NCBI GenBank assembly: GCA_038202925.1
Contig: JBBREM010000001.1
Coordinates: 1-64,000 of the forward strand
Source of the DNA: JAEVZK01 sp038202925
GTDB lineage: Bacteria > Armatimonadota > Fimbriimonadia > Fimbriimonadales > Fimbriimonadaceae
Reading direction: 5' to 3'
DNA: 64,000 nt
The translations under genes and the position numbers were made by a program. The number at the start of each line of letters is the position of its first letter. The first letter of the stretch is position 1. The notes under the pieces are model-generated. The model was given only the letters and a program-made list of their open reading frames with translations. It ran no database searches and had not been told where the DNA came from. Positions 35,965 through 42,785 of the stretch are shown piece by piece.

Positions 35965-36040
35965 GGGGGTGTAGCTCAGCTGGGAGAGCGCTGCAATCGC
36001 ACTGCAGAGGTCGTGAGTTCGAATCTCATCATCTCCACCA
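35965..36040 (+). tRNA. tRNA-Ala (anticodon CGC)
   Basis: The acceptor gggggtg pairs with catctcc and includes G3-U70, the alanine identity wobble. The D arm is gctc...gagc. The anticodon stem ctgca/tgcag has loop atCGCac, reading GCG codons. The T arm is gtgag-ttcgaat-ctcat. The discriminator is A and CCA is encoded (36038-36040). Confidence 0.95.
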
Positions 36041-36074
36041 TGCACTTTAGTGCGCAGGATTGAACTGGCTCGTA

Positions 36075-36854
36075 TTATTCGACTTCATGACCAGATTCTG
36101 AGGTTTTCGCGGGCTTTTCAAGCATCCGTTGTGACGGTTCGGACCGGATGTGGTGCCTCATTTTCGCCAGCTCATCGATGCTGAGACGGCCGGTGTAGGC
36201 AGCCATGCCCAAGGCGACGTCGATATCTGAATCGAGAAGGGTTTGGACCTCATTCATCGTCGTGATCCCCCCGGCGGCGACAAGCGTGCGCCGAGTCAGA
36301 CTTCGCAAGTTGAGAAACAGTGGAAGATCCGTGCCTGCGAGCATGCCCTCCCGGTCGACGTTCGTGCACAAAAATCCAGCGCAGTATGGTTCGACCTCCA
36401 CAATGACTTCGCTGGGATGCAAGCTCAATGTCGCTCTCCAACCCCTGATGGCCAAGCAGTCTCCCTTTATATCGATTGCGACGACTACCCGCTCGGGGCC
36501 GATTCGCTGCGCGAGCCCTTCCAGAAATCCGTGATCGACACCGGTGGAGGTGAAGGCGGAAGTGCCGACAATGACCTGCTCTGCTCCGAGATCGAGAAGC
36601 TTGACGGCGCGTTCGATGGAGCGAACGCCTCCACCCGCACGAGCCCGAATTTGGCCCAGCAACACCCCGACCAACTGTTGGTTGGGCGGCCTTCCGAGCG
36701 CCGCATCCAGATCGATGACGTGCAGGAGAGGGAACTCCGCAAACATGGCTAGCGCTTCGGAAGCATTCTCGAGCTCAAGGGCTTTGCGCTCGCCGCGCAC
36801 GAGCTGCACTACTTTGCCATCCATGACGTCGATGCACGGGATGACCCGGCTCAT
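36075..36854 (-). CDS. hisA: HisA, ProFAR isomerase (phosphoribosylformimino-AICAR-P isomerase)
   Basis: 259 residues, last gene of the his operon. It isomerises ProFAR to PRFAR in histidine synthesis. The TIM barrel shows the catalytic Asp8 in IPCIDVMDGKVVQLVRGE and the second catalytic Asp in VVAIDIKGDCLAIRGW. Phosphate-binding motifs are AGGGVRSIERAVKLLDLGA and VAAGGITTMNEVQTLLDS. The ATG overlaps the hisF stop (atga). The C-terminal 30 residues (MRHHIRSEPSQRMLEKPAKT) extend past the usual end and are not conserved. Confidence 0.93.
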   Translation of the reverse strand: MSRVIPCIDVMDGKVVQLVRGERKALELENASEALAMFAEFPLLHVIDLDAALGRPPNQQLVGVLLGQIRARAGGGVRSIERAVKLLDLGAEQVIVGTSAFTSTGVDHGFLEGLAQRIGPERVVVAIDIKGDCLAIRGWRATLSLHPSEVIVEVEPYCAGFLCTNVDREGMLAGTDLPLFLNLRSLTRRTLVAAGGITTMNEVQTLLDSDIDVALGMAAYTGRLSIDELAKMRHHIRSEPSQRMLEKPAKTSESGHEVE

Positions 36855-37603
36855 CGAACCGGCACCCCCGCTTGGATGAGCGATTCTTTGACTGCAGCAA
36901 TCGAGGACGTTTTGTAGTGGAAAATCGAGGCCGCCAGAGCAGCGTCGGCTTCGGCCTTCTGGAATACGTCCACGAAATGCTGCGGCTCGCCCGCGCCCCC
37001 CGAGGCGATTACCGGAACGCCAACCGCATCCGATACGGCCCTCGTCAGGTCGATATCGAAGCCCTGGCGCGCTCCGTCCGCATCCATGCTGGTGAGGAGG
37101 ATTTCACCGCAACCGCGGCGTTCGCCCTCGCGAACCCATGCGATAGCATCCAAATTTGTGGGCACCTTCCCACCATTGACGTGAACGACCGAGCGCCCGC
37201 CGATTTGCTTGACGTCCACCGCCAGCACCACGGCTTGACAGCCGAAGGCAGCGGCCAACTCGGTGATCAAGTCCGGGCGCCGGACCGCCGCGCTGTTCAC
37301 CGCCACCTTGTCCGCGCCTGCGTGCAGGAGGCGAGCGGCGTCATCGACGCTGCCGATGCCTCCGCCGACCGTGAGCGGCACGAATACGCGTCGAGCGGTT
37401 CGTTCGACCAGGCTCGCGAGAGTGGCGCGACCTTCCTGAGTCGCCGTGATATCGAGAAACACGATTTCATCTGCGCCTTCGACGCTATAACGTTGAGCCA
37501 GCTCGACCGGATCTCCGGCATCGCTCAGATTCAGGAACTGCACGCCTTTTACCACTCTGCCTTCGGCAACGTCCAGACACGCAATCACCCGTTTCTTCAG
37601 CAC
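36851..37603 (-). CDS. hisF: HisF, imidazole glycerol phosphate synthase cyclase subunit
   Basis: 250 residues. With HisH it converts PRFAR plus glutamine-derived ammonia to IGP and AICAR. The catalytic Asp11 is in RVIACLDVAEGRVVKGVQF and Asp130 is in LAVDVKQIG. TIM-barrel phosphate loops are PLTVGGGIGSVDDAARLL and PVIASGGAGEPQHF. Two in-frame GTG starts (37612 and 37603) are possible, and I chose 37603, which gives the usual length. The start overlaps the last 7 bp of hisH, so the two subunits are translationally coupled. Confidence 0.95.
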   Translation of the reverse strand: MLKKRVIACLDVAEGRVVKGVQFLNLSDAGDPVELAQRYSVEGADEIVFLDITATQEGRATLASLVERTARRVFVPLTVGGGIGSVDDAARLLHAGADKVAVNSAAVRRPDLITELAAAFGCQAVVLAVDVKQIGGRSVVHVNGGKVPTNLDAIAWVREGERRGCGEILLTSMDADGARQGFDIDLTRAVSDAVGVPVIASGGAGEPQHFVDVFQKAEADAALAASIFHYKTSSIAAVKESLIQAGVPVR

Positions 37604-38169
37604 GACCGGCACCAATCGTTGAGAAGGTCCAGCCCAGGGGGTCCCGACTTTTCCGGGTGGAACTGAAAACCGGCGATATTGTCCCGCATTATCGCAGCGG
37701 TGAAGTCTCGTCCGTAATGCGCGGTAGCGCTCGTCCACTCGCCGACGGGTGCATAAAAGCTGTTGGCAAAGTAGAAAGATTCGCACGTGCCATCTCGGAA
37801 TTGCACATCGTTCCAGCCCATGTGCGGCACCCGTGGAACGCCGGAAAAGCGCAGCACCGCTCCTGGGAGCAGGCCGAGGCCCTGTAAGTCGGGAGCCTCC
37901 TCGCTCGTCTCGAAAAGTGCCTGCATCCCCAGGCAGATTCCGAGCAGCGGAACGCCCTCCGCGGCCCGATCCCTGAGCCACGAAACCAGCCCGCGCTCCT
38001 CCAAGCGGCCCATCATTTGCCCGAAGTGGCCGACCCCGGGGAGCAGAATCGCGTCCGTTCCGTCCATATCGCGTGGGCTCGCTCCCAGCTTGTACTTGCG
38101 CCCAAGGTGGTCGAGCGCATTGCAAACGGAGCGCAAGTTTCCTGCGCCGTAGTCGACCAAACCGATCAT
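37597..38169 (-). CDS. hisH: HisH, imidazole glycerol phosphate synthase glutaminase subunit
   Basis: 190 residues from an ATG overlapping the hisB stop (atga). It is a class I glutamine amidotransferase that supplies ammonia to HisF. The nucleophile Cys lies in PLLGICLGMQALFETSEE (near residue 80) and the His/Glu dyad in IAGFQFHPEKSGP near the C-terminus. The N-terminal MIGLVDYGAGNLRSVCNAL and the oxyanion-strand motif PGVGHFGQMM are intact. A start at 38223 would overlap hisB and is rejected. Confidence 0.95.
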   Translation of the reverse strand: MIGLVDYGAGNLRSVCNALDHLGRKYKLGASPRDMDGTDAILLPGVGHFGQMMGRLEERGLVSWLRDRAAEGVPLLGICLGMQALFETSEEAPDLQGLGLLPGAVLRFSGVPRVPHMGWNDVQFRDGTCESFYFANSFYAPVGEWTSATAHYGRDFTAAIMRDNIAGFQFHPEKSGPPGLDLLNDWCRSC

Positions 38170-38753
38170 AGGAGCCCTTTGGTCGAAGGAAGCAAGTCCT
38201 TCAACCGGCCATTGGTAGAACAAGCGTATGCCAAAGCCCGCCCGAAACCCTTGAAAATTGCCTCCACCTTGTGGTGGCTGGAGCGGCCGTACATCACCTT
38301 AACGTGCACATTCGCCTTCGCGGCCCTGGCAAAGGCCTCGAAGAAGTCGGGAAGCAGTTCGACAGTGAGTCCGCCGAGTTGCTTGATGCGCACTAAGTCA
38401 GAATAGACGCAGGAAGCTCGCCCACCGAGGTCGATTGCAACCACGGCGAGGGCCTCGTCCATCGGTTGAACGAAGTATCCAGCCCGATTGATTCCAAGCC
38501 GTGCCCCGAGCGCTTGTGAGAAGAGCTCGCCAAGAACGATCCCGACGTCCTCGACCGTATGATGCTGATCCACGCGCAAGTCGCCTGCTGCCTCGATTTG
38601 GAGGTCAAAACCTCCATGCTTGGCGAATAGCTGCAGCATGTGATCGAGAAAGCCGACTCCGGTGGAGATCGCGTATTGGCCGGTCCCCTCGATATTGAGG
38701 CTGCCCCGGATCCGCGTCTCGCTCGTGTCGCGTTGGATTGCAGACTCTCTCAC
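38166..38753 (-). CDS. hisB: HisB, imidazoleglycerol-phosphate dehydratase
   Basis: 195 residues, monofunctional type without the HisN phosphatase domain. It dehydrates IGP to imidazole acetol phosphate using two Mn ions. The metal-binding histidines are in GVGFLDHMLQLFAKHGGFDL, in DQHHTVEDVGIVLGE and in the near-C-terminal YGRSSHHKVEAIFKGFGRAL motif. The histidinol-phosphatase needed for the pathway is therefore encoded elsewhere. Its start overlaps the hisC stop by 4 bp. Confidence 0.95.
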   Translation of the reverse strand: MRESAIQRDTSETRIRGSLNIEGTGQYAISTGVGFLDHMLQLFAKHGGFDLQIEAAGDLRVDQHHTVEDVGIVLGELFSQALGARLGINRAGYFVQPMDEALAVVAIDLGGRASCVYSDLVRIKQLGGLTVELLPDFFEAFARAAKANVHVKVMYGRSSHHKVEAIFKGFGRALAYACSTNGRLKDLLPSTKGLL

Positions 38754-39802
38754 TTTTCGTACATCTCCCGCAGGATGTTGATGAATGCCATGATTCGCTC
38801 GGGCGGCCCAGCAGTTACGCGGAGCGCTCCCGCCAATTCATGGCGGCGGTCGCGAATGAGAATGTCGGCCGCGCGGCAGCGCGCAAGGCACTCGTCTGCA
38901 TGTTCCTTTGCATCAAAGAGCACGAAATTGCCGGCGGACGGCCAGTGCCGCACGCTCAAGCTCATGAACGCGTCCTCAATAAGCTTGCGCCCCGCCAAGG
39001 TTTCAGCCACGTACCGCTGCGTGTAGGCGGGATCTCCGATCGCGGCAATGGCAGCCATGGCCGCCAGCATGTTCACGCTGTAAGGGGATTGAGCTTTTGC
39101 GAGGTGCGCGGCGTTTCGCTCGCACGTCATCAAGGATCCGACCCTCATCGCTGCCATACCGTAGGCTTTGCTGAACGTGCGGCAGACGAATAAGTTCTGG
39201 AAGTCACGAATGAAGCCGATCATCGTCTCGCCGTAGAACTCGTAGTAGGCTTCGTCGACAAGAACGCACGCTTGCGGCGCCGCCTGCAGAACCGCGCGGA
39301 GATCGCTTTGCGAGATCGTGCTGCCGGTTGGATTGTTCGGATTCGAGAGCAGGATGGCTTTCGTCTGCGCAGTGACAGCACTGAGCACGCAGTCCAAGTC
39401 AAAGCCGAAGTCCGCCTCACGCCAAGGAACTTCCACCACCCTCGCGTCTGCCAGTTCGGCATAGAAGCGGTACATGGCGTAGCTCGGCGTGAGCACGATC
39501 ACCTCGTCGTGAGGCTCGACGAAGGTGTTGATCAGCAACTGAATCGCTTCATCTGTTCCGTTCGTCAAAAGGAGCTCGCCGCCTGAGACCCCGAAGAACT
39601 CAGCGAGCTGTTCCCTCACGCTGACGTAGTTCGGGTACGTGGCAAGCAACTCCGGCCCGATCGCCTGCCGCAGAAACTCGGATACTTTAGGCGAGGAGCC
39701 GGCCACATTCTCGTTGAAGTCCAGACGCAGCTTGCCGAGTCGCCCGGAAGTTGGAGGCGTGTAAGCACGCATGTTCGCAACGGCGCTTCTCGGTTCAGGC
39801 AT
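38750..39802 (-). CDS. hisC: HisC, histidinol-phosphate aminotransferase
   Basis: 350 residues, fold type I PLP aminotransferase. It transfers the amino group of glutamate to imidazole acetol phosphate. The PLP lysine is in CRTFSKAYGMAAMRVG (near residue 213). The conserved LSNPNNPTGSTISQSDL and VLVDEAYYEFYGE contain the cofactor-contacting Asn and Asp. An N-terminal LRLDFNENVAGSSPKV is the substrate-side motif. The gene overlaps hisD by 8 bp upstream and hisB by 4 bp downstream. Confidence 0.94.
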   Translation of the reverse strand: MPEPRSAVANMRAYTPPTSGRLGKLRLDFNENVAGSSPKVSEFLRQAIGPELLATYPNYVSVREQLAEFFGVSGGELLLTNGTDEAIQLLINTFVEPHDEVIVLTPSYAMYRFYAELADARVVEVPWREADFGFDLDCVLSAVTAQTKAILLSNPNNPTGSTISQSDLRAVLQAAPQACVLVDEAYYEFYGETMIGFIRDFQNLFVCRTFSKAYGMAAMRVGSLMTCERNAAHLAKAQSPYSVNMLAAMAAIAAIGDPAYTQRYVAETLAGRKLIEDAFMSLSVRHWPSAGNFVLFDAKEHADECLARCRAADILIRDRRHELAGALRVTAGPPERIMAFINILREMYEK

Positions 39803-41057
39803 TTAAAATCGCCTCCTGCTGACGGATTTCGATGCTCCGCGCATGCCCCTCGAGCCCTTCCGACCGCGCCAGCGATGTGGCGACGGGAGCGATCGCAATC
39901 AGCGCCATCGGCGTCAGCTCTTGGGTAGTTATCACCTTGAGAAAATGCGAAACCGAAAGCCCGCCGGTGGACCGCGCAGCCCCTCCCGTCGGCAGTACAT
40001 GGTTCGGCCCCGTCGCATAGTCCCCTGCCGCTTCGGGGCTGAACTCGCCGATAAATACGCTTCCGGCATGGCGTACAAGCGGCAACAGCGCCGGATCGTG
40101 AAGACACAGGTGCTCGGGCGCAATCCAATTCGCCAGATCCATCGACTCTTGATCGCTGCCGGTGACGATCACCGCGCTATTCGCGCCGATCGATTGTGCT
40201 GCGACCTCTCCCGTCGGCAAGCTCGCCAATTGACGATCGACCTCCCCCACCACTGCCTCCGCCAACTTACGCGAGCTAGTTACGAACAGCGCCGCCGCGT
40301 CCGTATCGTGCTCCGCCTGCGCAAGCATGTCCGCGGCAATCCAAGCGGCATTCCCCTCGTTGGCGACGACCAGAACCTCCGTCGGTCCGGCAACGAAGTC
40401 AATTCCTACCTCGCCGGCAAGCAGCTTTTTCGCCGCGGCAACGTAGATGTTTCCCGGCCCCACGATTCGGTCGGCGCGGGGGATCGTCTGGGTCCCGAAA
40501 GCGAACGCGGCTATCGCCTGAGCGCCTCCCAACAGGGCCACGTTTATTACTCCCGCAATCGCCGCCGCCGCAAGCGTCTCGTCGCTCACCCTGGGCGTCG
40601 TTATCCAAATGTTGGGCACTTGCGCAACGGTCGCTGGCACAGCCGTCATCAAAACCGTTGACGGAAGCGGGTAGCGCCCACCAGGAACGTAAGCAGCCAC
40701 CGTGTCCAGCGGGCGCACAATCTGTCCCACGGTGTGCCCCGGGGCTAATTTCACCGTGAATTCCTTCGGCATTTGTAGCCGGGCAAACGCCTCGATCTTC
40801 GCCTTCGAGAACTCCATCGCATGCCGGAGATCGGCACTGATATTCCCTGCGGCTGCGGCTACCTTCTTGCGATCGACAACGAACGGCCCCGAGTGGCCGT
40901 CGAGTCGCTTCGCGTACTCCGCCAGCGCCGCATCGCCGCGTGCGGATACCGCATCTAGTATGGGCCCGACGGTGTCGATTGCCTCCGTCATTCTCCTGTT
41001 TCTGCCTTGGAGGAACGGCCTCGCCTCCGCTTCGATCAGGCTTCGTAATGAGCTCAT
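39795..41057 (-). CDS. hisD: HisD, histidinol dehydrogenase
   Basis: 420 residues, the usual length. It oxidises histidinol to histidine in two NAD-dependent steps with a zinc ion. Motifs are LAPGHTVGQIVRPLDTVAAY with VPGGRYPLPSTVLMTAVPA (near residue 115), and ADRIVGPGNIYVAAAKKLLA. Also present are WIAPEHLCLHDPALLP, which contains the catalytic Glu and His, and DYATGPNHVLPTGGAARSTG near the C-terminus. The start overlaps the hisG stop by 4 bp. Confidence 0.95.
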   Translation of the reverse strand: MSSLRSLIEAEARPFLQGRNRRMTEAIDTVGPILDAVSARGDAALAEYAKRLDGHSGPFVVDRKKVAAAAGNISADLRHAMEFSKAKIEAFARLQMPKEFTVKLAPGHTVGQIVRPLDTVAAYVPGGRYPLPSTVLMTAVPATVAQVPNIWITTPRVSDETLAAAAIAGVINVALLGGAQAIAAFAFGTQTIPRADRIVGPGNIYVAAAKKLLAGEVGIDFVAGPTEVLVVANEGNAAWIAADMLAQAEHDTDAAALFVTSSRKLAEAVVGEVDRQLASLPTGEVAAQSIGANSAVIVTGSDQESMDLANWIAPEHLCLHDPALLPLVRHAGSVFIGEFSPEAAGDYATGPNHVLPTGGAARSTGGLSVSHFLKVITTQELTPMALIAIAPVATSLARSEGLEGHARSIEIRQQEAILNA

Positions 41058-41923
41058 AGGACGATCTTGTTCAGCGGATACTCCACGATCCCTTGCGCCC
41101 CGGCTCCCTTCAGCCGCGGAATGATGCTTCGAACCATTGATTCCTCAAGGATTGTGTTGATCGCCAGCCACTCGCCGCCGCTCAGAGAGGAAATCGTCGG
41201 ATGCTTCAAGGCGGGCAGGACCTCGAGGACCCCCGGCAGATTCCGTTGCTCGACGTTCAACATGAGGCCCACTTTGCCAATGGCTTCGATTGCCCCGGAC
41301 AGCATCACCCTGATATCGTCGAGCTTCTGACGCTTCCACTCATCCCGAATGGAATCGTTGTTCACGATGAGCTGCGTATTGGATTCCAGTACCGTGTCCA
41401 CGATGCGGAGCTGGTTGGCTCTCAAAGAAGATCCCGTTTCGGTGACCTCGACGATCGCGTCGGCGAGCACGGGGGGCTTGACCTCAGTAGCACCCCAGGA
41501 GAACTCGACCCGGGCTGAAACTCCGTTACTCTGGAGATATCGCTGGGTGGCTCCGACCAGTTCGGTCGCAATGGTTTTGCCTTGGAGATCGCATACATGC
41601 TGGACGTGGGAATTCTCCGGAACGGCAAGCACCCATCGCACCTTTCCGAAGCTCTTGCTGGCATAGATCAGATCGGCGATCGACACGACGTTCGCATCCG
41701 ACTCGGCCACCCAATCTGATCCGGTCAGTCCCGCATCGAGAACGCCGTTCTCCACGTAGCGGGCGATCTCCTGGGCGCGGATGAGCATGCATTCGATCTC
41801 TGGGTCGTCGATCGTTGGGAAATACGAGCGGCTGCCGATCACGATGTTGTAGCCTGCGCGTCGAAATAGATCGACGGTTGCGCCCTCCAGGGAGCCCTTC
41901 GGGATACCGAGCTTCAGCGTCAT
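41054..41923 (-). CDS. hisG: HisG, ATP phosphoribosyltransferase, long form
   Basis: 289 residues. It catalyses the first committed step, ATP plus PRPP to phosphoribosyl-ATP. The catalytic half has LKLGIPKGSLEGATVDLFRR, NGVLDAGLTGSDWVAE and TIATELVGATQRYL. The PRPP motif region (VEVTETGSSLRANQLRIVDT) follows. The C-terminal 75 residues (GLMLNVEQRNLPGVLEVLPA ... IIPRLKGAGAQGIVEYPLNK) form the ACT-like regulatory domain. This makes it the long, histidine-feedback-inhibited form that needs no HisZ. The ATG at 41923 overlaps the hisI stop. Confidence 0.95.
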   Translation of the reverse strand: MTLKLGIPKGSLEGATVDLFRRAGYNIVIGSRSYFPTIDDPEIECMLIRAQEIARYVENGVLDAGLTGSDWVAESDANVVSIADLIYASKSFGKVRWVLAVPENSHVQHVCDLQGKTIATELVGATQRYLQSNGVSARVEFSWGATEVKPPVLADAIVEVTETGSSLRANQLRIVDTVLESNTQLIVNNDSIRDEWKRQKLDDIRVMLSGAIEAIGKVGLMLNVEQRNLPGVLEVLPALKHPTISSLSGGEWLAINTILEESMVRSIIPRLKGAGAQGIVEYPLNKIVL

Positions 41924-42291
41924 GGGTAAACCTCGTCCGGATCGAAAGTCTTTTCGGCGGCGATGGTCCATTGGCCATTCTCGAGCTTCCTGAAGAAGCA
42001 GCTTCGATAGCCCTCGTGGCATACTCCGGGCCCGATCGGATCGACCTTCAGGACAATCGCGTCTTGGTCGCAGTCGGTAAGAATCTCCCTGACCACGAGC
42101 TGATGTCCCGAGTCTTGACCCTTGAGCCACAATTTGCTTCTGCTGCGGCTCCAAAAGGTGGCAAACCCGGTCTCCACCGTGTGTTGCCACGCTTCCTCGT
42201 TCATGTAGGCCACCATCAAGACCTCGCCCGTCGCCGTATCCTGAGCGATCGCCGGGACCAGGCCGCCACCCTTGTTGAAGTCAATGTACAT
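41920..42291 (-). CDS. hisI: HisI, phosphoribosyl-AMP cyclohydrolase
   Basis: 123 residues, first structural gene of the operon. It opens the adenine ring of PR-AMP. Motifs are GEVLMVAYMNEEAW, FWSRSRSKLWLKGQ, the metal site DCDQDAIVLKVD and the zinc cysteines in VCHEGYRSCFFRKLE. The ATG at 42291 has a strong Shine-Dalgarno (aggag, 5 bp before), placed right after the attenuator terminator. There is no HisE domain fused to it, so PR-ATP pyrophosphatase must be encoded elsewhere. Confidence 0.95.
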   Translation of the reverse strand: MYIDFNKGGGLVPAIAQDTATGEVLMVAYMNEEAWQHTVETGFATFWSRSRSKLWLKGQDSGHQLVVREILTDCDQDAIVLKVDPIGPGVCHEGYRSCFFRKLENGQWTIAAEKTFDPDEVYP

Positions 42292-42305
42292 AGTTCTCCT
42301 ATAGC

Positions 42306-42342
42306 CAAATAACAAAGAGCCCACCGCAGTTGCGGTGGGCTC
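42306..42342 (-). terminator. Intrinsic terminator in the his leader (attenuator)
   Basis: On the reverse strand the transcript reads GAGCCCACCGCA, then TGCGGTGGGCTC, a perfect 12-bp inverted repeat (11-bp stem with a 4-nt loop). It is followed at once by the U-rich tail TTTGTTATTT. It lies between the His-rich leader ORF and the hisI Shine-Dalgarno, 15-50 bp before the hisI start. This position inside the operon's own leader is that of an attenuator, not of a gene-end terminator. Confidence 0.88.
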
Positions 42343-42368
42343 AAGGTTGTGAATAGTCGATTAGGCTC

Positions 42369-42452
42369 TCAACACGGCGGCACCGCAGCTTTTGCTACGT
42401 GATGATGGTGATGCCGATCGTTGAAACCCAAAGCAGCCCTATTATGGCACAT
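42369..42452 (-). CDS. hisL: his operon leader peptide with five consecutive His codons
   Basis: A 27-codon reverse ORF ends 26 bp before the terminator stem. Residues 13-24 read RHHHHHVAKAAV. The five His codons (CAT CAC CAT CAT CAC) lie at 42399-42413. The peptide could start at the ATG at 42452 or at a TTG at 42431 (20 residues); the latter has aggg a few bases upstream. In the enterobacterial his operon a His-codon run makes ribosome speed report charged tRNA-His and choose between terminator and antiterminator. Here the codons just after the run (ctgcggtg, 42381-42388) can pair with the terminator's 5' arm, as such a switch needs. The leader role is inference, but the combination is unlikely by chance. 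Confidence 0.85.
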   Translation of the reverse strand: MCHNRAALGFNDRHHHHHVAKAAVPPC

Positions 42453-42501
42453 GTTGCTCGTGATCGCGCTGACCGTGATCGTACTTCGGCTTCCGCGAGG
42501 C
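42448..42501 (+). pseudogene. Remnant of an Lmo0937-type small membrane-protein gene
   Basis: The forward frame reads HMLLVIALTVIVLRLPRG. This matches the C-terminal half of the intact 48-residue protein at 55260 (HILLVIALIVIILRVLRG). DNA identity is also high, for example gctcgtgatcgcgctga in both. The N-terminal half is missing and the frame runs on into unrelated sequence. The remnant overlaps the start of the his leader ORF on the opposite strand. Confidence 0.65.
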
Positions 42502-42785
42502 GAAAGCCGCTTTAAGCGCGAATGGGTTTCCATCCACCGGCGACTTGTCGGGCCCCGCCGTGAATTACTGACAGTCAAAAGTCCGACAGCGGCCCAAGGA
42601 TCATTCCCAGCCAACTCCATGCCTCACACCCATGGCCCTGATTTTGGTGCTCTTAGACCTAACCGGCTGGCGTGGAACGATCAGCGGGCCTTATGCACTT
42701 GGGTCGTGGGGTTGGATTTTTTGTCGATTGTGAGACCGAACCGGCCCACTGGAGTGGCAGCTGAGCTGCCAATAGGAGATTGTTC
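42502..42785. other. Gap between the his leader and the DUF4331 gene
   Basis: No gene seen. It must contain the divergent promoters. The only structure is the small palindrome ggcagc-tga-gctgcc at 42756-42770, just before the DUF4331 Shine-Dalgarno (aggag, 42774-42778). On the reverse strand, cataat at 42442-42447 could be a -10 box for the his leader, without a convincing -35. Confidence 0.4.

Noticed and set aside
42302..42345. Hairpin upstream of hisI as an end terminator for a forward gene
   Set aside because: On the forward strand the stem is followed by aaggttgtg, not a T-run, and no forward gene ends here. The U-tail is on the his strand.
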